Origin: SIG672 sp045657105
GTDB lineage: Bacteria; Bacillota; Clostridia; Oscillospirales; CAG-272
NCBI GenBank assembly: GCA_045657105.1
Contig: JAZOSN010000059.1
Span: 37,704 to 101,703 of the forward strand
Direction: 5' to 3'
Length of the DNA: 64,000 bases
The translations under genes and the position numbers were made by a program. The notes under the pieces were generated by a model. That model worked only from the letters and a program-made list of their open reading frames with translations. It was not told where the DNA came from and searched no databases. This document shows, piece after piece, positions 45,564 through 55,001 of the stretch; the stretch's first letter is position 1; every line of letters starts with the position of its first letter.

Positions 45564-46592
45564 TTAGCCGGTAATACCCGAGCGCTCGATACCCTGAATA
45601 AGGTATCTCTGACAGAACAGGTAGATAATGATAAGCGGAGCAATAATGAGAAGTCCGCAGGTATGCATGATCGACTGTCTGTAAAGCGTTCCGCCTGTTT
45701 CCGCGATGATCTCTTCGAGAGTGTTAGGTACGTCTGCAAAGTATGCAAGAACGTAGCTGCTCGTGTTACTCGTATAGAAGAGCTGAGTGTAGAAGTTATC
45801 AGTCCACTGCCACGAGAACGAGAAGAGGAATATCGTTATCATCATAGGAACCGAGATCGGGAGAATGATCTTGAAGAAGGTCTTGATCGGGCCCGAGCCG
45901 TCGATATAAGCCGATTCTTCGAGCTCGTCAGGAACTCCGCGGTAGAACTGTCGCATCATAAAGATATACAGACCGTTTTTAAGTCCAAGACTGGTGACCG
46001 AAAGAATGATAAAGGGCCATATCGTATCCAGAAGTCTTATAGGACCGATTCCCATAAGCTCCATGATTCCCCAAATATCAAAGTCCTTGAACATAAGGAA
46101 GAGGGAGAATCTGATAGTTTCGGGAGGAACCATCATCGTTATCATAACGCAAGCGAAGAGAAGTCCGCTTCCCTTGAACTTGTATTTAGCGAATCCGTAT
46201 CCGACAAGGCTACATACAAAGGTCTGTATGAGCGCACACGCGAGCGAAAGCGTTCCGGTGTTGAATACGCATCTCCAATACGAGTTCTGAACTATTACCT
46301 CTTTATAGGTGTCGATATTCGGGTGTTTGGGAATGTATTTAACCGTTACGTCCATAAAGTCTTCGGGGCTCATAAACGAGGACGCGATCTTCGAGAAGAA
46401 GGGGTTCAGGATTATGTAGCACATTCCGAGGAGTATTATGACACGGAAAAGCTTAAATACTACGTCTACGAGAAATCTCGTAGAAAGATACTTGATCTTG
46501 AATCTGGTCCAAGCGGAGGTTCTGTCGAACACAACACGAATCTTATTCTTGGATTCTTTAAGAATTTTAGAATTTGTTTTAGCAGAATTCAT
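45564..46592 (-). CDS. Carbohydrate ABC transporter permease (pair B, second)
   Basis: The 342-residue protein is a MalG-type (CUT1) permease with six predicted helices from about residue 35. The EAA loop that contacts the ATPase is ESAYIDGSGPIKTFFKIILP. It differs from most MalG-type proteins in its longer N-terminus of about 35 charged residues. It is the last gene of the operon, 13 bp after its partner. Its role is import of a sugar or oligosaccharide; the ligand cannot be told from sequence. Confidence 0.92.
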   Translation of the reverse strand: MNSAKTNSKILKESKNKIRVVFDRTSAWTRFKIKYLSTRFLVDVVFKLFRVIILLGMCYIILNPFFSKIASSFMSPEDFMDVTVKYIPKHPNIDTYKEVIVQNSYWRCVFNTGTLSLACALIQTFVCSLVGYGFAKYKFKGSGLLFACVMITMMVPPETIRFSLFLMFKDFDIWGIMELMGIGPIRLLDTIWPFIILSVTSLGLKNGLYIFMMRQFYRGVPDELEESAYIDGSGPIKTFFKIILPISVPMMITIFLFSFSWQWTDNFYTQLFYTSNTSSYVLAYFADVPNTLEEIIAETGGTLYRQSIMHTCGLLIIAPLIIIYLFCQRYLIQGIERSGITG

Positions 46593-46605
46593 ATTTTCAC
46601 CTCCA

Positions 46606-47571
46606 TTAGTCTTTTCTCTGATAGAACACGAAGGTTCTTATCAGAGCAGCTATGACGATTACGATAAGCGCAACTACGAGGAAATAGATCCAAGCCATCG
46701 CGGTTGCCTCGGTCTGAGATTCGCCCGAGTAGTGAGTTGCGATGAACGACATGACCGAGTTGTCTGCCTTCGTAAACGAGTCGATAACCGTGTAGATAGC
46801 GTTTACAAGTATCATAGGGCTTATCATCGGAAAGGTTACCTTCCAGAAGGTTTCCCACGCCGTAGCGCCGTCTATATCGCAGGATTCATAGATCGCAGGC
46901 GAGATAGACTGGAGTCCTGCAAGGAATATAAGGATCTGAACTCCCGCGTCGTTAACGATATTGTATATATCGTTAACGAGCTTGGTTATGTACTCAACGA
47001 GTTCTGTTCCGATCTTCATATTCGAGAATAGGACCGTAATATCCGCCGCCGAGATGATCTCTGCGGAGGATTCTCCTACCGCACCGGTATCAACGCCTTC
47101 GCTGCTCGACATATGCGAGAGCATCGCCGAGTTTGACGCATCAAGGCTATCAATAAGACCGGTCGAAAGGATAACGGGTACGAAGAGTATTGCTCTGAAT
47201 GCCGCACGTCCGACCATCTTCTGGTTAAGAAGGATTGCAAGGAAGAGCGAGAGGAATACTATCGCGGGAATGTTGATGACCATATCTTGAAGTCCGGCAA
47301 GAAGGATCTTCGTGAAGTCTGCTTCGCCGAAGAGTACCTCGTTGTAATTCTCAAATCCTACGGGAATGATCTTGGTTCCGACGTATTCATGGAAACTGAG
47401 CTTTACCGAATTGTATATGATCGGGATATAGATAGCGAAAAGTCCTATAAGGAACGGAAGGATAAACAGCCAACCTGCACGCGATTTCTTTTTGTCAAGC
47501 GAGATCGCTTTTCTGTGCTTCGGAGAAGATGCTTTCTTTGCCTTAGCCGATTTAATTTCTGCTTTACTCAT
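46606..47571 (-). CDS. Sugar ABC transporter permease (pair B, first)
   Basis: The 321-residue protein is a MalF-type permease. The N-terminus is strongly basic (residues 1-30) before the first helix. An extracytoplasmic insert at about 155-205 (SNSAMLSHMSSSEGVDTG) is rich in Ser and Glu. The EAA loop is ESCDIDGATAWETFWKVTFP. It is coupled to the second permease of the pair and lies after the DUF5696 gene. Confidence 0.92.
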   Translation of the reverse strand: MSKAEIKSAKAKKASSPKHRKAISLDKKKSRAGWLFILPFLIGLFAIYIPIIYNSVKLSFHEYVGTKIIPVGFENYNEVLFGEADFTKILLAGLQDMVINIPAIVFLSLFLAILLNQKMVGRAAFRAILFVPVILSTGLIDSLDASNSAMLSHMSSSEGVDTGAVGESSAEIISAADITVLFSNMKIGTELVEYITKLVNDIYNIVNDAGVQILIFLAGLQSISPAIYESCDIDGATAWETFWKVTFPMISPMILVNAIYTVIDSFTKADNSVMSFIATHYSGESQTEATAMAWIYFLVVALIVIVIAALIRTFVFYQRKD

Positions 47572-47588
47572 TCGTCATCTCTCCTTTC

Positions 47589-50500
47589 TTACTGCACCTG
47601 AATCTTAACGAATGCGAATTCGCCAAGCTCATAGGTTATTCCGTTGATTTCTACTTTAACGCCGAATGCGTTGTAGTTAAGAATAAATCCGATTCCGTTT
47701 TCATAGGTCATATAGACTATCGTACCGTCGTCTATCGTAAGGTTAACGGAGTCGCTGTACGAGAATTCCTTATATTCGAAGGGAGCGATTTCCTCTCCGA
47801 TATATTCCTCGCCTGCTGCCTCGGCTCCAAGTCTTTCATTTTCTGCCTGCACAAGCTTTTTGAGGTAGGTTTCGTACGCCTGCTCACGTTCTCTCTTATA
47901 GGCTGCGAGCTGCTTTTCGTACTCTGCCTCGCGAACTGCGATCTCCTGTGCGGTGAGAACACGCTCGCCTGCTACGAATTTATGATCGGTGACCTCTGCC
48001 ATCTGAACGTCTTTAAGAGCGTCGTTGATTACGTTATAGGTTTCTACAACGTCCTCATACCAGTTCTCAAAGTCTATCGAATAGTACTCGGAATACATAT
48101 AGTATTCTTTGAGCTCCGAGGAGTTCTGCATTACGAGAACGTAGTACGGAGATGCACCGTTTTCAATGATCTTAAGCATCTCACGCTCGATGTTACCCTG
48201 CATATTGGTAGGTGCGCCCGCGATATTGATATATCCGTGGAGAACCATTCCGATAAAGGGGATCGACTCACTAGTTCTTATATAGTTGCTTCCGTCAAGA
48301 GCTACGTTGAGGATATGGTCAACGTAAGGCCACGCGTAAGCGTTACCCTGATTTACCATAAGTCCACTGTAATCTCCTTTGAGCTTCGAAAGGAGATCTA
48401 CCGTATAACCCTTGCTATCCTCTCTGTTGAGCGGATTATCCTCGTTAAAGTCAGTATTAACGTCACTTCCGAGAGAAGATACCGAAACACCGCCCTTACC
48501 AAACTTGTTCATAGCCTTTGCGAAGTGATCGTACATTCTTTCATAAGCCGCAGGGGATACGCAGAGAGAGCCAACGTACTGGAAGGTCTGATATACCGAG
48601 GAGTACGCTCTCTTACCGGTGTAACGGTCGTCAACCGTTCTTACCGAATCTTTGTAATCACTGTACTTATCAAAGAACTTAGTTGCGGATACGTTCGCAA
48701 AGTCGAATTCGGGGAATATTTCAAGGAGTCCGTCGGTCTTTTCGGCGTTAGATATAAGATCGTTATATCCGTCCTTGCCGCCGACTACCTTTTCAAACTT
48801 AACCGTAGTAGGTGCAAGAGTCATAAGCCAACCGCCCTCGGTAAAGCCGGTGAGCTTGACCTTGACGTTGTTTATTCCTGCCTCATCGCTAAGACGGTTA
48901 TACATCTTCTGAACGTCCTCGAAGGTCGAAAGAGGTGTATCTACCCACGTGGGGATAGTCATTATCATCTCCTGAACCTCGATCATACCAAATGTTTCGA
49001 GGTAGAGCGGAATGTTGTCCTTAGCGTCGGTTATCTTGCTTATGAATCCGTTATTTACGAGGTGATCGCGGTAAGCCTTTGCCATACCGACGTAGCTCGA
49101 CTCGTATTTAGCGTTTTCGTTGTCGCTGAGCATTACGTACTTAATTGTAAAGCGTCCGGTATACTTTCTGTCCGAGGTGATCGTCCATTCGGTATTACCC
49201 TCGACCGAAATCGAGTCACCGAGGTTGTACGAGTCAGAGGATCTCGGATAGAACACCGCGTAAGCCGAGTTATAATTGTGTCTGAGTCCGCAACCGTGAT
49301 TCGAGGTGATATATGCAAGTGCATCTCCCTCGGTTATGATCGCGAATACGCCGCTCGGAGCGGTAGTGGTTATTTCCTCGTATTCATAGACCATCTCGGT
49401 CTTTATAACGGGGGATCCGTCAGGATAAGTGAGCGGATTGCCTTCATCGTCGAGAACGAAGACGTAGGAGGGCTCTCCCGTGTACGGGTCATACAGAATA
49501 TTTCCTGCATTGTCGCGCTCGTAAACGAGCTCTTCGCGCTGAGAAATGATCTCGCCCTTCTCGGTCTTTGTGTTCTGACTTACTATACCGAATACCGGAG
49601 CCGTGAACACCTGACTCTTTCCGTCAGAGGAAAGCTTGTGGTATGCATAGTCCGATCCGTAAACCTGACCTGTGAGTGTATATGCCGATTTTACATCATC
49701 TATATCCTCGTTACGGATTATAGTACCGCTTCCGTCCGGAACGAAGGTGTATCCCTTATCGTTTCCGTTGGAGGTTCCCATATACGGAAGAATGGTGATG
49801 TTTACGAGCTCATACTTTTCCTCGTCGTAGGAAAGGCTGTTTCCGGGAACGGTCGCAACAAGTCCTTCGTCGGTTATTGCATATTCTATCGAAAGATAGA
49901 AAACTGCATTTGCCGAGGCGGCTCCGACGTATCCTGTAAGCTCGTGGTCATATTCAACCTGCTCGTAGTTGTAATGCGGGCAGAATCTTTTGAGGTATCC
50001 TTCGAGAGTATTAAGCTCTCTTTCCGAGGTTTCCGCCTTGGTATCGATAACGTAGATCGCCATCTTATCCTTGGGAACACCGGTGACCTGTGAAACAAGC
50101 GACGGACTGAGAGTATTTTTATCATATTCGTCAAGACCGATGCCTATCTCTTCCGTGTAATAACTCTGGTTAGTACAGGGGTAGAGCTTTCCGTATTCAT
50201 CGATAACGTCAGCGGGAATCGCTTCGGAGTTAGGGTCTTTAAGCGAATAGAACGAAAGGATCTTTTCGTATATATACGATTCTGCTTCCGGATCTATATA
50301 CGCCATTATTTCATTTTCAAATCTCGTTGCCTCGATCCATCTGGGAACGAGCGAACGGCTTGATTCTTTACCGAGCGTATATTCTACACGAACACCGCTC
50401 TTGGTGTTTTTAATGTTGATCTGTCCGTAAAGAGCACTTTCGGTATAGCTGTGGAAGGTTCTCTCTATACCCTTGTTGTCAAGATCCTTGAACTTGACTA

Positions 50501-50873
50501 CAACCTGAGAAAGTATTTCCTCTCTTACCGTGCTTGCCGATACGGTCGCTACGTCGTAAGGGTTTGAAAGAAGTATCTCTCCCGTCGATACACACTCTAC
50601 CGCAACTTCACCCGAGTAGGGATCCATATAAAGTCTGTAATCTCCGTTAGGGCTCGACTTCTTGTATTCCATCGTAGCGAGCTTTGCTTCCTTGCTTTCG
50701 TAAACCTTGGTGAGATAGGTTGAAAGTATCTCGTCCGTGGTCATAAGAGCTCTGTCGTCCTCTTTGTCTGCAACACCGTCAGCCGAAACAGGAAGTAAAA
50801 ATGTAAACGTCGCTATTATCATACAAATAAGTACGATCAGTGAAGCGTATCTTGTATTTCTTGAAATCATCAT
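47589..50873 (-). CDS. DUF5696 secreted protein
   Basis: This 1,094-residue exported protein has a signal peptide (1-32), then a large region (about 50-960) that matches the DUF5696 family. The fold is predicted to be beta-rich with a TIM-barrel-like middle (LETFGMIEVQEMIMT, KVKLTGFTEGGWL, DFANVSATKFFDKY). A highly charged helical segment (about 985-1050, KQLAAYKREREQAYETYLKK) is near the C-terminus. It may be a glycoside-binding or hydrolysing protein at the cell surface (inference from the operon), but no catalytic pair is clear by eye. It is in the middle of the sugar-uptake operon, between the YIP1 protein and the second permease pair. Confidence 0.85.
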   Translation of the reverse strand: MMISRNTRYASLIVLICMIIATFTFLLPVSADGVADKEDDRALMTTDEILSTYLTKVYESKEAKLATMEYKKSSPNGDYRLYMDPYSGEVAVECVSTGEILLSNPYDVATVSASTVREEILSQVVVKFKDLDNKGIERTFHSYTESALYGQINIKNTKSGVRVEYTLGKESSRSLVPRWIEATRFENEIMAYIDPEAESYIYEKILSFYSLKDPNSEAIPADVIDEYGKLYPCTNQSYYTEEIGIGLDEYDKNTLSPSLVSQVTGVPKDKMAIYVIDTKAETSERELNTLEGYLKRFCPHYNYEQVEYDHELTGYVGAASANAVFYLSIEYAITDEGLVATVPGNSLSYDEEKYELVNITILPYMGTSNGNDKGYTFVPDGSGTIIRNEDIDDVKSAYTLTGQVYGSDYAYHKLSSDGKSQVFTAPVFGIVSQNTKTEKGEIISQREELVYERDNAGNILYDPYTGEPSYVFVLDDEGNPLTYPDGSPVIKTEMVYEYEEITTTAPSGVFAIITEGDALAYITSNHGCGLRHNYNSAYAVFYPRSSDSYNLGDSISVEGNTEWTITSDRKYTGRFTIKYVMLSDNENAKYESSYVGMAKAYRDHLVNNGFISKITDAKDNIPLYLETFGMIEVQEMIMTIPTWVDTPLSTFEDVQKMYNRLSDEAGINNVKVKLTGFTEGGWLMTLAPTTVKFEKVVGGKDGYNDLISNAEKTDGLLEIFPEFDFANVSATKFFDKYSDYKDSVRTVDDRYTGKRAYSSVYQTFQYVGSLCVSPAAYERMYDHFAKAMNKFGKGGVSVSSLGSDVNTDFNEDNPLNREDSKGYTVDLLSKLKGDYSGLMVNQGNAYAWPYVDHILNVALDGSNYIRTSESIPFIGMVLHGYINIAGAPTNMQGNIEREMLKIIENGASPYYVLVMQNSSELKEYYMYSEYYSIDFENWYEDVVETYNVINDALKDVQMAEVTDHKFVAGERVLTAQEIAVREAEYEKQLAAYKREREQAYETYLKKLVQAENERLGAEAAGEEYIGEEIAPFEYKEFSYSDSVNLTIDDGTIVYMTYENGIGFILNYNAFGVKVEINGITYELGEFAFVKIQVQ

Positions 50874-50888
50874 TTTTTCCTCCTTTCC

Positions 50889-53096
50889 TTAACTGCGGTA
50901 TTGAATTTCTGTGATTATGTTGCTTATGAAGCTTGCCATCTTCGTAAAGAGTCCCGAGAAGAGTGCAAGGATAAACATAATGATCGCCATTCCTGCGATA
51001 GTAACGATAACTGTCAGGAAGTTCTTTCCAAGCGAGTAATCGTGTGTTACCATAGTGGAGCAGAACAGAAGAAGTCCTACCCAGATATAACAGATCGATA
51101 CTATAAGGCTTATGAACGATCCCTCGGTCAGAGTCACGCAGTAGGTGATAAGCGTGGTCGGGAATATTATCAGAACGATCGGCGCAAGGCAGTAGCAGCT
51201 TGCAATGAATATGTCCTTGAAGCTTCCTTCTCCGTTGAAGAGAGTGGTGATACACCAGTTAGCAAGAGCCCAGAGCACAAGCGGAACTGTAAGTCCGAGT
51301 ATCTGAGAAATTACGCTGGACATCGCACCTCTCGGGTTGAAGATGAACGCTTCTCCGACTGCCTGATAGGTGAACACGAGAACCGCAAGTCCGAGCCAAG
51401 CAAAAGCTCCGCGAACCGAACCGCGCTTTTCATGTTTGAGATCCCAGAAGCCGTCGAACGGGTGGAATATCAGGTGGAACGCATAGAAGAATTCTTCTTT
51501 GAAGGTTCTTCTGCGGCGTCCGGATACTGCCGCCTTCTTGTTAACCTTGGCTGCCGTCTTGAAGAGCCAGCTGATAAGGAATATCGCAACTATCGGAACT
51601 ATGACGATAAGAAGAATGTTCTTTTCAACGAAGTTCTTTCTCCAAAGCTGGAAGGTATCCGAATATCCCTCGGTGTCATAAGCTACCTTATAATATTCCA
51701 TAGCCTGAGCATAGCTTCCGCTTCTGTAATATGCATCGCCAAGACCGATATACGCGGCGTCAAAGTTGTTGTTTCTTTGAAGTACTGCATTCCAATCTCG
51801 GATCGAATACTCATACTTACGGTCGTTATCGTTTTCGATAGCCGAAAGAAGCAGGTCGCCGTACTCTGTGCGGCGGAATACCGTAAAGGAGTTGGTGTAA
51901 GTATCAAGAACGATCATGTTCGTTCCCTGATAGGTTATCGAGTGAGTATAGGTCTTTGCAAGCTGTGCGTTAGGCGACTGAGCAAGATTTCCGAGCTGAG
52001 AACCGGTGTCACCGAATGCAAAGAGGAGTTCGCCCTGATCGTTGTAGGTGTAGACCTTACATCTCTTCTGGTCAACGATCGAGTAGGTTCCCTCGGGGCC
52101 CATCGCGATACCGACGATACTCGAGGTTCCGGTCGTCTGACCTACCGTCGAAGCCGCATAGAGATTTATTCCGATTGCGACCTCACCCATAGGAGCGAAG
52201 AATCCGTTTCTCTTCATTATATCGTCACCCGAGGTGCTTATCTTCTTAACGGTTGCATAGTCGGGCTTCTTGTTTTTAAGAGCCGCCGCTGCATTATTTT
52301 CTTCAATGGTGTTAGTGGTAACCCAAAGGAATCCCTCGTCGTCAATAACGATATTATTGAACGCCGTGGAGAGCACCTTCTCGGAGTTTGCTATCTGTTC
52401 TGCGGTCTGGAAGTTTCTCCAGATGATGTCGAACAGACTGTAAGTTGCCTTGGTAGCACCGATGTATCCGCAGAACTCACCGTCATTATTAAGCGTCATA
52501 ACGCCCTGATAGGTCGAGGTGGATACTACGTAAATACGCATCGAGCTGCTGACCGCAATCGATTTGGGAGTATAAGACTCGCCTTCCTCGAAAATATCCG
52601 ACGAAGGAGCTTCGAGATGTCTTATATATTTTCCGTTTGCATCAAAAATTACGATTCTTCTGTTCTCTGTATCTGCTACGTAAATGTATTTCGCATTCAC
52701 GTATGCTCCGTCCTCGTTTGCTTCAAGTCCTTCCCAAACGAACACGCCCTTACAACCGCTGAGGCGGTCGCCTGCAACGCCGTTCTGGTTAGTGAAGCTT
52801 GTTATCGTGAACTTATGCTTATAGAACTGGTCGAGAACTACTATTCTGTCGTTTTCGGGGTCTGCAATATAGATATTGCCGTCACTGTCCGCCTTGATAT
52901 CCGAAGGATAGGAGAGCGGAGTCGAAAGTCCCATATAAGCCGAATCTATTGCAAGATAAGGAGCGTACGCGTCGGGAGAGTCCATCGGTTCTCCGTCGAT
53001 ATTGTACGTATAGGACTTTGCATACGAGCCTATCGTACCGATAAGCATTACGAGGCAGCATATCATTGCAGTTATGCATATGATCTTCTTTTTCAC
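50889..53096 (-). CDS. NHL-repeat, TPR and YIP1-domain membrane protein
   Basis: The 735 residues carry several parts. A signal peptide (1-27) is followed by an NHL beta-propeller of about five blades (45-400) with motifs such as DSDGNIYIADPENDRIVVLD and VADTENRRIVIFDANGKYI. A TPR hairpin follows (430-475, DAAYIGLGDAYYRSGSYAQA), then a membrane helix (about 493-513) and a C-terminal YIP1 domain of five helices (about 545-735). Related proteins are found beside DUF5696 and sugar permease genes in other Clostridia. The propeller outside and the YIP1 domain in the membrane suggest a scaffold or sensor for the transporter (inference). Confidence 0.85.
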   Translation of the reverse strand: MKKKIICITAMICCLVMLIGTIGSYAKSYTYNIDGEPMDSPDAYAPYLAIDSAYMGLSTPLSYPSDIKADSDGNIYIADPENDRIVVLDQFYKHKFTITSFTNQNGVAGDRLSGCKGVFVWEGLEANEDGAYVNAKYIYVADTENRRIVIFDANGKYIRHLEAPSSDIFEEGESYTPKSIAVSSSMRIYVVSTSTYQGVMTLNNDGEFCGYIGATKATYSLFDIIWRNFQTAEQIANSEKVLSTAFNNIVIDDEGFLWVTTNTIEENNAAAALKNKKPDYATVKKISTSGDDIMKRNGFFAPMGEVAIGINLYAASTVGQTTGTSSIVGIAMGPEGTYSIVDQKRCKVYTYNDQGELLFAFGDTGSQLGNLAQSPNAQLAKTYTHSITYQGTNMIVLDTYTNSFTVFRRTEYGDLLLSAIENDNDRKYEYSIRDWNAVLQRNNNFDAAYIGLGDAYYRSGSYAQAMEYYKVAYDTEGYSDTFQLWRKNFVEKNILLIVIVPIVAIFLISWLFKTAAKVNKKAAVSGRRRRTFKEEFFYAFHLIFHPFDGFWDLKHEKRGSVRGAFAWLGLAVLVFTYQAVGEAFIFNPRGAMSSVISQILGLTVPLVLWALANWCITTLFNGEGSFKDIFIASCYCLAPIVLIIFPTTLITYCVTLTEGSFISLIVSICYIWVGLLLFCSTMVTHDYSLGKNFLTVIVTIAGMAIIMFILALFSGLFTKMASFISNIITEIQYRS

Positions 53097-53108
53097 TTGG
53101 CTACCTCC

Positions 53109-53990
53109 TTAATCCTTCATACCCGATGTACCCATCGTTTCGATGATGTTACTCTGGCTAACGACGAATACAAGGATCGGTACTGCCATCATTACGACCG
53201 TTGAAGCCGCCGCCGCACCCGCACGGGTGATACCGCCGCTTATGATCTGGTTGATAGCATAGTTGAGCGTTTTAAGCTGTTCGCTGTAAATGTAAATAAC
53301 GTTACCCGTGTTCCAAAGGTCCTTGAACGAGTACATTATAAGAGTCAGCCACGCGGGCTTAACCATAGGCATTGCGATTACCCAGAAGGTCTTGAACTCT
53401 TTGCAGCCGTCGATACGTGCACTTTCGAGCACCGCGTCGGCAACGTTACTTTCCATGAACTGCTTCATGAGGTAAAGTCCGAGCGAAGAGCCCCACGCGG
53501 GAATGATTATCGACCATATGGTGTCGATCATGCCGATTCCCGACATAATGATAAACTTCGAAAGGGATGCAACGGTCGTATGGAACATAAGCGAAAGAAC
53601 GACCGTCTGGAAGAGCCAGTTTCTTCCGGGGAATTTGATCTTTGCAAGAACGTAAGCAGCCATTGCCGCAAGTATAAGGTGACCGAACGTACCGCCTACC
53701 GAGATAAGCACAGTATTGAATATGTATCTCGAAAAGGGTACCCAGCTCTGACTCATAAGTCTGAACAGGTCGGTAAAGTTCTTGCCGGTCGGGTTCATAA
53801 CGTAGAACTTCGGAGGGAAATACCAAAGCTCATCGAGCGGTTTGAGCGACTGCATTATGGTATAAATCATGGGAAGAACCATTATTATTCCCATTATTGC
53901 AAGGAAAAAGAATATTCCCGTATCTCCTCCCGCCGAGCGGTTAAGAACGACCTTGTGTTTTCTAACTCTCATTCTCTGTGTTTTAGCCAT
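53109..53990 (-). CDS. Carbohydrate ABC transporter permease (pair A, second)
   Basis: The 293-residue protein is a MalG-type (CUT1) permease with six helices. The EAA loop is LESARIDGCKEFKTFWVIAM. It begins 1 bp after the stop codon of its partner, so translation is coupled. A 2-4 residue difference at the C-terminus from typical MalG proteins is not informative. Confidence 0.93.
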   Translation of the reverse strand: MAKTQRMRVRKHKVVLNRSAGGDTGIFFFLAIMGIIMVLPMIYTIMQSLKPLDELWYFPPKFYVMNPTGKNFTDLFRLMSQSWVPFSRYIFNTVLISVGGTFGHLILAAMAAYVLAKIKFPGRNWLFQTVVLSLMFHTTVASLSKFIIMSGIGMIDTIWSIIIPAWGSSLGLYLMKQFMESNVADAVLESARIDGCKEFKTFWVIAMPMVKPAWLTLIMYSFKDLWNTGNVIYIYSEQLKTLNYAINQIISGGITRAGAAAASTVVMMAVPILVFVVSQSNIIETMGTSGMKD

Positions 53991-53991
53991 A

Positions 53992-54957
53992 TCACTGTCC
54001 CACCTTCGATAAGAGTTTTTTGACGAGCTGGTTAGCTCCTATCATTACGAGAAAGAGTATCGTAGCGATAGCCGAGGCGTAACCGATCTCAAATCGTGCG
54101 CCGCCGTAGTCGTCAAGGTGGTGCACTATCGTCCAAGCGGCATAATCGGTAGAGGGGTTTCCGCAAAGGTCATTAACGACCTGACCGAAGCCGAAGGACT
54201 GAGTAATAGCAAGTACCGCAGAGAGAAGCAGCTGAGGCTTCATATACGGAAGTGTGATATACCAGAGCTCCTGCCATCTGTTCGAAATTCCGTCAACTGC
54301 GCCCGCCTCGTAAAGCGAACGGTCAACACCTTGAAGTCCGGCGATGAAGTTAAGGAACGAGGTACCGAGCGACAGCCAAAGAGCTACGACGATACACAGA
54401 GGCATAATATACTTTGCATCCTCAAAGAAGGATATTGCTTTGGTAATAATACCCATATCAAGCAGGATACCGTTTACATATCCGTAAGAGTCACTCGAAA
54501 AGAGCGTCTTCCAGATAAGATATACCGATCCGCCGATGTTCGGTGCGTAAAATATAAGAGTTACGACCGCTCTGAGCTTGGGACCAAGCTCGTTGATGAA
54601 CCACGCCACGCAGAAGGACATTATGTAGGAAACAGGTCCTATGATAGATGCGAAGATCAGCGTGTTCTTGCAGGACGTTATGAAAAGGTCGTCTGCAAGG
54701 AAAAGTCTGATATAGTTGTCAATACCAACCCAGACAGGCGGTTCTATCATATTAAATTGAAAGAAACTTAACACCAATGATACTATAACCGGAACGATGG
54801 TGAAAAGAAGGAAAACTACATAGTAGGGAGCAAGCATAGCATAAGCCACCCAGTTTTTCTTCATTTCCTTCCACGTCCATGCCGCTTTCGAAAGGTCTTT
54901 TCTGGCGACAGGCTTTTTAACCTCATCATTGGAGCGTGTCTTTACTTTTACTGACAC
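53992..54957 (-). CDS. Sugar ABC transporter permease (pair A, first)
   Basis: The 321-residue protein is a MalF-type permease with a hydrophilic N-terminus of about 40 residues, then six helices. The EAA loop is YEAGAVDGISNRWQELWYIT. It follows the binding-protein gene by 44 bp. Like pair B it needs an ATPase that is not encoded in the operon; CUT1 transporters of Firmicutes often share an MsmX-type ATPase from elsewhere (established knowledge). Confidence 0.93.
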   Translation of the reverse strand: MSVKVKTRSNDEVKKPVARKDLSKAAWTWKEMKKNWVAYAMLAPYYVVFLLFTIVPVIVSLVLSFFQFNMIEPPVWVGIDNYIRLFLADDLFITSCKNTLIFASIIGPVSYIMSFCVAWFINELGPKLRAVVTLIFYAPNIGGSVYLIWKTLFSSDSYGYVNGILLDMGIITKAISFFEDAKYIMPLCIVVALWLSLGTSFLNFIAGLQGVDRSLYEAGAVDGISNRWQELWYITLPYMKPQLLLSAVLAITQSFGFGQVVNDLCGNPSTDYAAWTIVHHLDDYGGARFEIGYASAIATILFLVMIGANQLVKKLLSKVGQ

Positions 54958-55001
54958 TTTTTGATCACTCCTTAAAGTTATTTTTACTAAATCAGTTCGG
55001 T

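Noticed and set aside
47982..53204. Long plus-strand ORFs opposite the DUF5696 and NHL-YIP1 genes
   Set aside because: The minus-strand readings have signal peptides, recognised domains and ribosome binding sites; the plus-strand readings do not.
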